Shown: piece by piece, positions 24,757 through 41,995 of the stretch
Layout: each line of letters starts with the position of its first letter
How positions within the stretch are numbered: the first letter of the stretch is position 1
Source of the DNA: Unio delphinus
Taxonomy: Eukaryota > Mollusca > Bivalvia > Unionida > Unionidae
Length of the DNA stretch: 64,000 nucleotides
Assembly: GCA_029339505.1 (NCBI GenBank)
Contig: JAQISU010000033.1
Coordinates: 5,752,001 to 5,816,000 of the forward strand
Direction of reading: 5' to 3'
Translations under genes and position numbers: made by a program
Notes under the pieces: model-generated
The model's database searches: none
What the model saw: only the letters and a program-made list of their open reading frames with translations
Told to the model about the DNA's origin: nothing

Positions 24757-25860
24757 ATGGTAGGTAAAGCCTTAACAACTAGATTAGGCCGCGAGCGATT
24801 ATTCGCAATAAAGAGATTTATTCCGGTTCGTGACTCTGTCCTTTTACAACGGGTACTGAACAATTATTCAAACCTGTTACTACAGCAACTAAGAAAGTCG
24901 TATCGACCACTGAAAAAGCTATATTTGGAGGTATTATTGAGGAACAGCGAGGAAAAAAGGCTCTTCTTCCTGTACTTGAAAAAATAGCAAAGGAAACTGA
25001 ACAAACATCAAAATAGTTACAAAAACCAACTCCTGGTCAGAAAAAAAATCCAAGCTTTACGTGATAGATTTTTTCCTGAGATTGTAGCGTCTATCGATAA
25101 GATTACAGAGATAGAGTCTCATGATTTTGTTGCTACGCGGCACGAAAGAAACAACGTTTTTTTGAAACCGGAACAACGAGGATTTATTAAATATATGGAT
25201 CATTGGAGAGATGTACTTTATAAAATTAAAAACAAAGAAAATCAAATTAATAAAAAAAAGGATTCATCATGCGCTAGACATATTAAAGATGTACTTGAAA
25301 CATTTAATCAGAATAGAGAGATGGAGGAGAAAATGCAGCGAATACGAGAAGAAAAGTTGAGAAAACTACAAGAGGAAGAAGAACATCGAAAACGAGAAGA
25401 GGAGGAGGAAACGAAACGAAGAAAGGAAGAAAGAACGAAAAAAGAAGGAAACGAAACGAGAAAAGGGAGGAGGAGAAACAACGAAATCTACTTGGGAAAA
25501 CAACCACCACCACCTGAACAACTGGTAGATGATGGTGAACATTTTAGATATTTACAAGATCAGGAAAAGGACACACAAGGTGCAACTGGTACAACTGAAA
25601 GAAAATTCGCAGCTGGATTTTCTCAGAGTGGAGCTCTAAAGGGGTTTTCAGGTAGTGGTCTTGTTCGTTGTCATATTAATATTCTCGGGAATATATCACG
25701 ATTAGAATTTCTCGTAGGAGGGAAAAGAGATGGAAATAACTCACCGGAAATAATTAATGAGGCAGCTGATATCTGCAGACGACTATTTGAGGATGGTATC
25801 ATGGATATTGCTGTATACCGAGTGTTTATTGATGAGCTAGCGTTTTACCATAATGATTGA
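24757..25860 (+). pseudogene. Outer copy of the 331-aa structural protein (broken)
   Basis: Starts MVGKALTTRLGRERLFAIKR as in the inner copy, breaks by frame changes near 24850-25080, then is open from 25162 to 25860 (KPEQRGFIKYMDHWRDVLYK to the end). It carries an added run of about 55 Glu/Lys/Arg residues (25315-25490) predicted as a coiled coil, absent from the inner copy. The C-terminal ISRLEFLVGGKRDGNNSPEI block is conserved, including the LVGG site. Confidence 0.8.
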
Positions 25861-25947
25861 ATCATTGATGACATTTTGTTGGAAATCGAAGATTTCCTGG
25901 AAAATGCGTAGGATTTTTTACGATTAGATAAATAGCATGTAAATAAG

Positions 25948-26406
25948 ATGATCATACACTACAACCACAATAAACCAACAATGACCAACGTAGTAAATTC
26001 ACGATTGCCTGTTTATAAGATGTACTACGGAGATAGACTGGGCAATGTCATTGATGGGTTATTTACAAGAATGGCTCCAAAAATATCACCAATCGCAAAA
26101 CAGTTATTGATGAAAGCTATTGATGTTATTCGTGATAAGGGTATTAGTGCTGTTGGCGATGTTGCCGGGAAAGCATTTTCCGCTGCTAAAGAAAAACTAC
26201 TAGCGTTAGTTCGGAGACGAAAGAGACCAACAATGACGAAGTCATCGTTGGGACCACTACCATCTACGGAAATTATGCATGCGAGTGTTAGCAAAATAAT
26301 AAATAACGCAGTGGATCAAAAAATCGCATCATTGAGCAGCGTCCAGGAAAATATTACTGCAAATATTATAGCGGAAAGTGGTTTGAAATCGCGAGCGAGA
26401 TCGTGA
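25948..26406 (+). CDS. Outer copy of the basic amphipathic protein (intact)
   Basis: 152 residues, starting MIIHYNHNKPTMTNVVNSRL, with YYGDRLGNVIDGLFTRMAPK, IRDKGISAVGDVAGKAFSAA and a basic patch VRRRKRP. It aligns along its length with 14841-15278 and is the only fully open gene in the outer element. A short protein can stay open by chance, so this need not mean selection. Confidence 0.7.
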   Translation: MIIHYNHNKPTMTNVVNSRLPVYKMYYGDRLGNVIDGLFTRMAPKISPIAKQLLMKAIDVIRDKGISAVGDVAGKAFSAAKEKLLALVRRRKRPTMTKSSLGPLPSTEIMHASVSKIINNAVDQKIASLSSVQENITANIIAESGLKSRARS

Positions 26407-26431
26407 TTTAGATCAAGAAATATATAATAAA

Positions 26432-27898
26432 ATGCTCAAATCGTCCCCTGACCCAGCATTCGATTTAGATGCCCCAGTGCGGAAGAATGATTCTGTACGC
26501 GATTATCAGTTTTATTCATATAATGCAGTACAACCAAATAGTCGATCAAGAATCGAACTTCAAGTCCAGGATACCAGCAAATACGTTCTACCGCTGAAGC
26601 ATTTATTGAAGTAGAAGGAGAACTTGTAACAAATGTTGATGCTAATACGCCATATGCAGATGACCAAAATGTACGAGTTGGCTTTGTCAATAATGGTATT
26701 ATGGCGTTATTTAGTAGTGCTAGATATATGATTGATGGAAGAGAGATTCAATCCATAGAGCATGATGTTGATGTTGCCACAACAACAGTGGGGTTAGCAA
26801 GATAGTCTGATGATTTTACAAGAGCAGCAGGTCCATCTATGATGTTCTCTAAGGATATTAATGATCACGCTGATCATATTCAGTATACTAAATTACGGAC
26901 ACCAGTGAATACTGCAATTGATTAACAAATAGTTGGTTCTTTTGAACATGACGATTTAACAGCTGGTCCCTTTGATGTTATAAAAGGCATTAATCCTAAT
27001 TATATCCTAGGGTTTGCAACACGTGTAGCAATGTTACAAGGACAGCGTAGATTATTTTCATGCGCGATTCAACTGTCTCATATTTTAGGATTTTGCAGAA
27101 ATGTTAGAAACGTTATCTGCGGGGCGAAACATACAGTAGTTCTCGTGCGAAGTACTGATGATAATAATGCAATCTGGCGTGGTGCTGGCCCCCTTGGCCC
27201 ACCTCCTATGGCTCCAATCGCTGCTAGTAAAGTAAATATAACAAAACTATCACTGTGGATGCCAGTGATGACTCCATCAATCACCGAAGAGGAAAAAATA
27301 CTATCATTTATGGATCACGGAGGAAAATCATTGATATCATGGCTAACAACAACAGATACTTTTGATTCTTCTGTTAACGGCGTATTTACATGGCACTTGG
27401 CATCAAAACAAGGTGTTGCTGCGCAGCGGCATGTATTTATTGCACTACAGGATAAAACTCGAGTGGGTTCACAAACACGCAGCCATATATTTGATCAACT
27501 AGGTGTTTGTAAGGTCTCGTTTAGGATCAACAGCCAACAAGAACCATCTGAGGATATTTTACTTAATTACGATCAAAACCAAATAGCACGTGCGTATCAT
27601 CGTTTGTTGCATTTGTGGGCGTAATAATAATGTAGATATTGGTCTGCAAATATCACAATTGGATTTTAGAAAACTATATCCCATCTACTACTTTTCGTTG
27701 GAACATCTTGATTTAACCAGACAGTCTGTCGTAGACATACATTTCCGAGCTCGTGTATCTCTTCCGACTAATGCAGCAGGTGCTATCACTATCCCGAATT
27801 ACAGAGCAGTTGCTGTCATTCTCAGTGACAAATCATTGCTACTCGAAGGTGTTGGTGGACGAATGAGAATAGTTGATGTGCTAGTAGAAAACATGTAG
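26432..27898 (+). pseudogene. Outer Polinton major capsid protein (broken)
   Basis: Starts MLKSSPDPAFDLDAPV. It breaks by a small deletion near 26590 and a TAG at 26802 (inner copy has Tyr), and a further TAA lies near 26923. It is open from 27031 with SCAIQLSHILGFCRNVRNVI, then a frame change near 27610, ending FSLEHLDLTRQSVVDIHFRA. It gives a sense codon at the place of the inner amber. Confidence 0.87.
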
Positions 27899-27947
27899 TG
27901 TTTTCCAAAAATATGTAGACTATTAGATCAGTCTCGTATTAAATAAA

Positions 27948-28235
27948 ATGTCATATAGTCATGTTAATGTCACGTTGACTCCTGGTCAAATTAAAAAATT
28001 GCAATCGGATTCAGCTAAAACATATGGAACTACGATCTCGCTAAAACACAATCAGATGTCTGGCGGTCAGAATAAACTTTCACTGACAACTCGTCAGATT
28101 AAGCATTTCAAGGATGCTATCAAGGATAAAAAAGGCGTTCAAGTCACATTCTCTGCTGCCGCGATCAAAAACAAGATAAAATCCGGAGGAATATTCCCTC
28201 TGTTAGCTGCGTTACCAATGCCGCTGAAAAACTAG
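27948..28235 (+). pseudogene. Outer pVI-like protein (truncated)
   Basis: MSYSHVNVTLTPGQIKKL to FPLLAALP, then a deletion joins it to the start of the protease, removing the Ala-rich helix and the GKGLRLPGTP tail. The MSGG-Q site is present. Confidence 0.82.
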
Positions 28236-28592
28236 CGATAAAAAACTTCAGAGGTGTTTTTATGAGAGATAAATTACCACAACAACCAAACAACACTGAA
28301 ACAGGTATCATTAATCTCGATAACAACACCGGACCTGGAACCCACTGTTTATTTTGATTCATATGGGTTAGCGCCGCCTAAAGAGTTTATGCGATATGTA
28401 CAACAATTAAACACCCCTCGTTGGTATTCCACGCTACCAACACAGAAAATGAATGACCCACCAATATGCGGCATAGAAGTATTAAATGTCCTCGACGCTA
28501 TTTCATCTTCGGTTAAACCACCTCATAAAACCGTACAGGAATATACGAGTAATCGCTTTTTGGAGAGAAATTATATAAAAAAACAGGATTGA
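28216..28592 (+). pseudogene. Outer adenain-type protease (broken)
   Basis: Reads KNFRGVFMRDKLPQQPN and TGIINLDNNTGPGTH, then a deletion of about 30 bases removes the region after the catalytic His and shifts the frame. YFDSYGLAPPKEFMRYVQQL and PPICGIEVLNVLDAI follow in another frame. Confidence 0.85.
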
Positions 28593-28593
28593 T

Positions 28594-29436
28594 ATCTGGG
28601 GAAGATCTCTCTCAGGGTTGAAAAAACCCACCACGGAAATATCTGCAATTGTTGATGTAAAACAAATAATCGAAGATGAAATATCCGAGATGTTAAACCT
28701 CGCAAGTGTGGATCTATATGACATAGTCGTATTTCAAGATCGCCAGGGCAAATTGAAAACGAGTAATGTTTCCCTGGATGATATCGCGTTGTTTTCCAAG
28801 GAGGGTAAACTCAAACCGGGTGTGCTCGTTTCAACAATCACAGATCAACACTCGATAAGAATTATATATCCTAGGCGAATTCATTGAAATCACTCAATGA
28901 TACGTATGACGCTCATATAATTAAATTTGATCAGTGTTCTGAATTACAAAGAAATATAGTTGACAAGTTTGATACACCGATATTAAATTTCTTTGGAAAT
29001 CCACCAGTAACCACACCGAAGATAACAGAGATAAAAACCGCTATGTTAGAATTAGCAGCATTACAATCTAGGTATGTAGATCATGTCGAGAAATTTTCAA
29101 CTTTTCGTAAAAATCTCATTGAGAAATTCTTTGGAGTCTCGTTAGATAAACTCCACATAAAACTCCTAGATGTAAAAAAAATCCATCGTAGAGATTAAGA
29201 GAAATCACGATGCAATCAAAGATGATTTTCCTGCGATGATAACCCGATTAGATAAAATAAAAATTCCTCATGAGAAAAATGTAAACTTGGTATATACGAT
29301 TCTACACGGATCATGTGCGTTTACCCCTACAAACAACAAACTAGATAACAGCGTGACCGTCAAAGGTATTTATCGATTAACACTAGTGTCACCGACTCAA
29401 TTTAATATTTCATCAGCGAGTTCAACTGGGGTTAAC

Positions 29437-29437
<1 letters not shown>
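28594..29437 (+). pseudogene. Outer FFG-repeat protein (broken, truncated)
   Basis: DIWGRSLSGLKKP and DIVVFQDRQGKLKTSNVSLDD match the inner start. Two FFG boxes remain (NFFGNPPVTTPKITEIK and KFFGVSLDKL) out of four or five. An A8 run at about 29177 coincides with a frame change. The last conserved block is KGIYRLTLVSPTQFN, after which the element is cut off by (TA)n. Confidence 0.8.

Positions 29438-29438
<1 letters not shown>

Positions 29439-29525
<87 letters not shown>
29439..29525. repeat. (TA)n microsatellite at the outer Polinton truncation
   Basis: Pure TA tract marking the abrupt right limit of Polinton homology. Confidence 0.97.
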
Positions 29526-29526
<1 letters not shown>

Positions 29527-32500
29527 TAAATAGAAAATGTTACCTCTACTAAGACATGTAACTACCAGATCTCGCAGTCATAGTGGCTCCGCAAAATCGT
29601 TTAAGCAGTCGTACTTTATGATGTAGCATTAGTAGCAGTGGTTACAGGCTGAATCAGCTTAATAGAATTTGTGTCAATTTATTACCAAAGGACTCACATA
29701 AGACGTTATATGTAACAGCAGTAATACAATCAATGTACAAGCATTGCATCGTAGAAAACATCAAAAACTTTAGCTAAACATGCATGATAAAAGTGATTCA
29801 AAATGCTACTTTAGATTATGTTTGGAGTACGCTTAATAATCTGTATCGAGGGATTCGTTCCTGGCACGAAAAGATAATATATTCAATACATTACTGATTC
29901 CTATCAAGATTTGCTACTCTGCATCAGGCACATGTTATTTTCAGTATATTAAAAGGCTAAGAAGCGGAGAGGAAATGTAATTCAGTTAATTGCACATGAG
30001 ATGACGGTTGAAGGAAGAGATGGCAATGAAACATGGATCAAACCGGAAACAAACGAAGCAGCGTGAAGTGTCTGTTGATAGGTTGTAGGAAGATAAAGTA
30101 AATGAATCATAATGAACCGATAATGATATAAATAAATATTACGCATTTGTAGCAGTATACATATACAATGTAGGGAAAATGAATCGAATTTCCATTTCAA
30201 AAGAAGATCTTATAATGTATTAATGTCATAACAAATAACCACAATTAATAAGGACGTTTAGACAATCACATAGAATACATTTTATCCGCAGTTATTAAAG
30301 TAAGTATTAATTACATATAGAAAAAGAAGCACCAACTAGATTTATCTATAGTAAACTGTGAAAGATTCTTATAAGACCATTTGCGAGTGGTAATTGTTAA
30401 ATTTATCTGGATTCTTCCGCAATATGAAACCACTTAGAGTTATCGATAACGTTACTGGGGACATTAAACATTTTTGGACTTCTAAGAGCTGTTAGACATT
30501 TCCATATTCCCTACCAATCAGAGCGCTGATACGTCCTGCATGTAAACAGGAAATACGTCAAGCAGCTGTCTGAATGTAGGCGTTTAATACCATAATTTGA
30601 TATGCCGTGCAAAATATAACACATCAGAAATGTCTTAAAATCTAATATACACGTTGGTTAATTAGGTCCTGGACAGTAAGTTAAGATCTAAGTAGCAAGC
30701 ATAGGTATATATTATAAACATAGTTTATGTCATGCCATTTCGCTTTCCAAAGCTACAGAAGTGGTGTAAATAATTATGCTCCAGAGAGACATTTGGACCA
30801 GAGCCTTTTAATTATTGTGGAATTTATCTTGGAGAGTGAATACGTGTCAATTATGCTGCATACTAGTTAATAACAGGCTAAACAAAAGACACTCCTTTCT
30901 AAGGGTTCGAATTAATACTCAGTAATATTCTTTCGTATATTTCTCGAAATTCCATAATTGTTCTTGTAGAACGGGCAGTTTAAATTGCAATTACCTCATC
31001 AGAATTTAAGCTCTCTCCGTGTTGTATATAATCATATAATACGGTTGCATCATTTAGCTGTAACCCTTTGATCATACATAATGAATGTAGTCTACATATA
31101 TTGTAAATCAGTTGCCACCTCACGCGCATGAGTTTAGGGTGGTCAATTCACTTACTGCGAGCTGTATTACCCTGTCTCGATGCATTTGATTAAACAGTAA
31201 TTAGTTTACGTCTTTTGACATTATTATTTGAATCGGATTGTTGACCGGACATTTACATGCATATCAAGTTGCCATAATACATTTACACCTTGCATGAAAT
31301 CACAGAAACGTCGCACTAGTTTTAACAATCTGTCTTGCAATGATGCACTTAAACTAGTGTTAAATATTTTTAATGTATACATGGTTGTAATGTTTAACAT
31401 TTTGTATCCCATTGTATGCTAATTTAATATAATGGTGTTTACTGGATTTGATCTTGTCCAGAATTGAGTTCATTTCTGTTTAACGTAACTTTTTTTTGTT
31501 GTTTGTTGCTGATGCAAACAACTAATTATAGAAACAAATAGTTACTGACATTGTTCTAAAATCAGTGTCAGTTTTGATAAAGAACCTTTGTTTTTATTTT
31601 ATATTATTTTTCTCACGGTAAGAATCATTGAGTCAAGGTCATACGTGGATAACGTGTCAATGAGCTAGTCTAAATTAGTTAGTAAACAAACGTCTACGTT
31701 TTACAGAAAGATGACCCCCATCTGCGAATCTGTTTTGCCTCTTAGGTAGTCGTATAACTGATGCTCTGATGGGAATTATATCATTAGTTCTGACACGTTA
31801 AGTTTTATTATGTTCTGTTCCGTTTGGAAACATTTTATTTCGTTTAAATTATTGAATTCAAGTGATCGTTTGTCCTGGAAATACAAAAGTGCTCTGGTAA
31901 TTCTTGGTCAATGACATTTTGTTGAAATTTATACGGAATTCAAAAACTTTAAAACTATTGTATGTGATTCAACATGGGATTGTTGACACATCAATACAAC
32001 TTTGACTATTACAGACGTCATTTCCGTCTTGAATTTCATCAAGATTTGAACTGAAAAACACTTTTCATTAGTAGGACATGTACTTTAAATCGAAATACTG
32101 TAAGTACTTGTTTTTCTTGCTTTTTTTACTTTGTCGTCTATGGAAATAATTTATCTACTAATATATACAAAGCTGGTGGTCTTCACTCATTTATGTTACT
32201 ATGTTTAAGAGCAAAGATACTTAACACTCGTGTACTTTTGAAAACAAATCGGTTTTGTTCTGTTTGTTATTTATTTCACTTTTGTTTCTGTCACTATCGT
32301 AGTGTCATGTACATGGTCAGCTTGCTAAATTAGTTGCATGCTATTTTAGTTGCGTCTGAATACTGTAATTGGAGATAGCTCCGTTCGGACATATCCCTGG
32401 CATATATTAAATCAGTGATGTTTTCACATGTGATAAATAGTTTCGTAATCATTAAATGCTGTTCATAACCACGTTTATGTTGTTCCTAAAACATGGTGCA

Positions 32501-32862
32501 TTTCATATGTTTGGAATTTATACGTTTACATTGCAAATTGATACATCAATCATCGAATTACGTTCTGCCAACTATTTAAACTGAGATATTTTGAAACCAT
32601 GATAGATGCTTTTGATGACCGTAGAAGGAAATTATGTCCTATACATTGATTAAATAATATGCATTTTGTACTGGACAATTTAATATCTTATGGAACAATA
32701 TGGTTAATAATGTATCTCAAATTGTTACATGTAAATCCTCCCGGAGTTGGAAGTATATTCAACAACAGTTATGTTAGAAACGATGTGAAAAATGTCCGTA
32801 AGCTCCTGTTAGTAATCGGATTGAATTTGAGATTAGAACTATTTGTAATTATATAAATATAA

Positions 32863-32865
<3 letters not shown>
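29526..32865. other. Unassigned AT-rich host sequence
   Basis: No gene, RNA gene, transposon end or internal repeat that I can support. Open frames are short and without domain signals. Confidence 0.45.

Positions 32866-32930
<65 letters not shown>
32866..32930. repeat. (TA)n microsatellite
   Basis: Pure TA tract. Confidence 0.97.
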
Positions 32931-34710
<1,780 letters not shown>

Positions 34711-34835
34711 TAGATTTTCATATGCCATGCAATTCAATAATTATGTGCGCATTTAACATGTTACAGATCATTATATGTGTGATGTTACAACAAACACAGA
34801 TTAAGTTAAGTATGTTAAATGCCTATGAAGAGGAA

Positions 34836-38352
<3,517 letters not shown>

Positions 38353-38443
<91 letters not shown>
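38353..38443. repeat. (TA)n then (GT)n compound microsatellite
   Basis: TA to about 38396, then GT to 38443. Confidence 0.96.
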
Positions 38444-38445
<2 letters not shown>

Positions 38446-40538
38446 ATTAATAATGACTCATCTTAACATTCTGATGTCTGAAAGATTCGCCAGATTTCAA
38501 GTATCCTCCCTTTGACATTCTTATTTGCTATATAACCTAATCGAAAATAAGACGGTTTTCTAATTACTGAAGATCAATGATTGGCCGTCCCTATCTGCTA
38601 GGTAATGACATGTTGTTTATGTTTCAGTGCTCACATAATTGTCTTGTTATTTGTTTTGTGACCCGGTAGCTTGTACGTTAATGTACTCCAGTGTTGTGTT
38701 TCCGCTGTTTTCAATTTTGATTATTGTAAATAATGTATCGTCTATGTAATTGCAAGTCGTTTAATAACAGCTTCGACCATATAATCTTGCATTGAATTGT
38801 TATTTTGTTCTTGCTTATGTGTGTGTGCGTATTTTCTTTATTAATCTCAAAAATGATTGGTTACTTTGAGCATACAAACTACTGCGCGGATAATAATTAA
38901 GTTCTTTAGAAACGTACACGGTACCATTTGAGCAATGTAAGTAACGAAAGAGCCGTCTGAAATGTCTCTATGATATATTTGTGAACAGTGAAATGTTGTT
39001 TAAAAATATTAATTGAGTTCTTTGTGAAGTGAATAACGGTTCCACACTGATTAATGATGTTGGAATTTATAACTTGCAGTAGTACTAGTAGTAGTTGTAC
39101 TACATAATCCCGTTCATAATTGATATTTTCGCATTTGAATTGTATGTTATCAGATTTTTCCGTACCATTCTCATTCTAATAATATTTGGGGATTTTTCTG
39201 GTTAAAGTTTTATTTTTGTTACGAACTTTGTTCGCCTTATTGGCTTGATTAGCCGTATCTTATTTGAGAGAGCATTAGCTGGAAATTGCACGACGCAAAT
39301 TCTAGCAAATAAATAATGCGAACGCAATGCAATAGCTTATAATGGGCTTCTTTATCAATACAAAGTTTGTAAATGTATAGGAATATATTGCTGTTGACAA
39401 AATCATGTAAACATACACATCTATCTTTTGGTAATAATATGAGTTATATTGCCGTTAAGAAAGTACAATTCATTAGAATGAACTTAAAACATTCCTAGAG
39501 TTCTGATTGGTAATTATATTATAACAATACCAAAGTTGTACACGTTCTAAATGTCTGCAGTTATATCGAGGTACGATGTATTAGTCTGTTTAATTGAACA
39601 TTACGTTAGTTAAGGAATCTGAAATAGTATTCTACCACGAAATTGAAATATCAATATACATCAATCAAATTGTATGGGAACATGATTGTCAGGATTATGT
39701 ATTGCCATCTCTTCAGCTGAAAACTGATTAACAATAATGTGTTAGAATAACTAAGGTAAATATAGAAATACGGGCTTATTACCAACGACCTGAATTCAAG
39801 ACTTTCCCATCCTATTTGTCTACGTACAGCAACTATTTGTGTTGCTCCTGTAACGGTTATTACTAACTGTATTGTATCGACTACATTGTTACGATATTAT
39901 GATCATTTGCGCTAGTTCACATTGCAATATTTCAACATAGGTCACATACAAAGCGTATACATAACTGCTTAAGATTTTGCGTGAAGCTGAAATAATTCTC
40001 AGTCGGAAATACTTTTATGTTGACAATGTTTTGTACTTTCCACAGCGGTCGTACTTGTGCTATGAATATTATATTAGTATAACTTAATAAGGTTGAATCA
40101 GGTCACTGATTTACTGATTAACATTGCATTACATCTGATGGAAATGCAGTATTAAAAGTAAGTGATTCACTGAATGCAATGATTGCAAAAACAGTTCCTG
40201 TTTAGAAGCGAACTGTTGTACTTGATAACTGTACGATTCTACTGTATTTACAAATTTTATTATGCATTGAAAAGTAACGCAGTTTGATGAACAATACGAA
40301 ATAGATTCAGAATATATTGGAAGATGAATATCTCAAACTAACTGTTTTCGTATTTATGTATTACGAGTATTATTGTCATCTCCATCCCTCGGTCAGTGAC
40401 TTAAAGTATATAATCATATAAGCGTCTAAACGATCGATCGAGAAGATGATGTCGTGTATTGGACAAGCCAATATTACAACGCAAATGCTCAACCTTTAAA
40501 ATCATGTAACCTCGCGTACAATGATTCCTATAGAAGAT

Positions 40539-40541
<3 letters not shown>
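38444..40541. other. Unassigned AT-rich host sequence
   Basis: Nothing recognisable on either strand. Confidence 0.45.

Positions 40542-40576
<35 letters not shown>
40542..40576. repeat. (CA)n microsatellite
   Basis: Pure CA tract. Confidence 0.96.
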
Positions 40577-40581
<5 letters not shown>

Positions 40582-41269
40582 CAATGCTCATATTCCAAAC
40601 ATGTTCGTGTTCGTATAATTTGCTATTTATAATTCATATTTTTTAATATTATCGATTGGGCATAAATCTGGCAATTTATTCATGTACATAACACTGTTTT
40701 GTTTCATTTACTTTCAATATCCTTTATCACGGACTCCGATTCATCGGCCCGCTGCAGTATGGGGTTGTATATTAGACTCGACGTGTCCTCGCTTCATGTC
40801 GTAAGTGGCGACAGGGCGGAGGCAGTCTGTTGACTGTGGTTTTGCGACGATTATTGAGGAAATGATCCTGGTATCTGAGAACAAGCTTTCCAATTCAGTG
40901 CACTATTTTGACCTCGGTGTGTCCCATACATTTGGTTAAGGTTGGCGTAGTCTCGACAAAAAAGGCCAATTACCTCAATACTTAGGAGGATTTTATATAC
41001 ATCCTTGTAACTATCTTGATGCCATCGTTGCCTCTAAAATCTACAACTTCTTTTGACTTCTCTGATCTCTAACTACTTCCTAGAAGCGGTGTTGCAACGG
41101 GTCAGTTGGGAGGTATATTCACCTACTGAATATACCATCTGTGTGTTCCTGTAGCCTACAAAGTGTCACCTTGTCGGAGTACGTAATTGGTGGGTAAGCA
41201 CGGATAATTGAATAACTATATGAACAATCCAAAAGCAAATCGACTCAAGAGAACCAAGACTTAAAGAAC

Positions 41270-41995
41270 CCTGAATTAAAATCGATTAGCTCACGTTTGG
41301 AATGTATGTACAAATTAAGGACATAAACAAAGCTCAAAAGGGCATCATCCGATGCGATGCTTTTTATGGAGTCAAGAACAAAGAAGTCTTCGAGCTGATG
41401 AAAATTCAAAGTGTCACTACCGTCAGTAAAATTCGCATAAAGCGTTATAACAGGTTGCAGGACAGCAACACTATTATTGACTCCCTATGCAAGTCAACAG
41501 TACCTGAAGTAGAATAAAGTGAACTTTACAAAGTCGATACAGTTATACCAAAATCACTTCGATTTGTCAAATGCAAGAAGTACTGAGATCATAAAGGCAG
41601 ACCCGCCAACAGCCTAGTTTGTAGCCGATGTGTACCCTCAATCATCAGAAAAGTGAGTGCAAAGTACGTCCGCACTGCGTCATCTACGGAAAGCAGCAAC
41701 GTAATAATTTCCACGATTGTGAACCTGGAAACAAGTGAAGATCATACGTAGGATTAAATACACATCCAGAATCTCCTTTTCAGCGGCCAGACATATTTTA
41801 CAAATTAGAACCTTCTTACCTGTCGAAACTTTCATAGCTGTAGTGACGAATAAACTAAAAAAAAAACTAAGGACTCAGAGGCCTAATCCTGATCATCGGA
41901 GTCTGCATAAAATTCCAATCAAACAACATTCAATTCAAAACAAAATAACCAAACAGCTGAAAGAGAAGGCAGTCGAATAGGCAGTCGAACGGGGT
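41270..41995 (+). pseudogene. LINE ORF1 (gag-like, zinc-knuckle) relic
   Basis: A + strand relic in several frames. 41302-41517 is open with no firm domain. Then, with stops and shifts, come RFVKCKKY, VCSRC, NHQKSECKVRPHC and HDCE, a spaced Cys/His pattern like the CCHC knuckles of jockey/CR1-type ORF1 proteins. Next comes KIIRRIKYTSRISFSAARHI (41735 onward), which resembles the conserved EILRIK---ISFSEARR segment after those knuckles. The GC-richer, non-repetitive sequence at 40730-41270 may be its 5' leader. No endonuclease or RT follows. Confidence 0.5.

Larger units (their letters stand above)
3845..29438 (+). mobile_element. Outer Polinton/Maverick, decayed and interrupted
   Basis: Pseudogene copies of Polinton genes lie at 3847-5783 and 21418-29430 in the same order and orientation as in the intact inner element: ATPase, zinc-ribbon/PLA2, integrase, polymerase-helicase, late structural genes, major capsid, pVI-like, protease, FFG-repeat protein. 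Neither terminal inverted repeat is found. Homology starts abruptly at the ATPase 3' end and stops at a (TA)n tract. Most of the polymerase and the last late genes are missing. Nearly every gene carries stops or frameshifts, and the integrase has Asn in place of its first catalytic Asp. It is related to the inner element but clearly diverged, so it is a separate lineage and not a recent duplicate. Confidence 0.9.
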
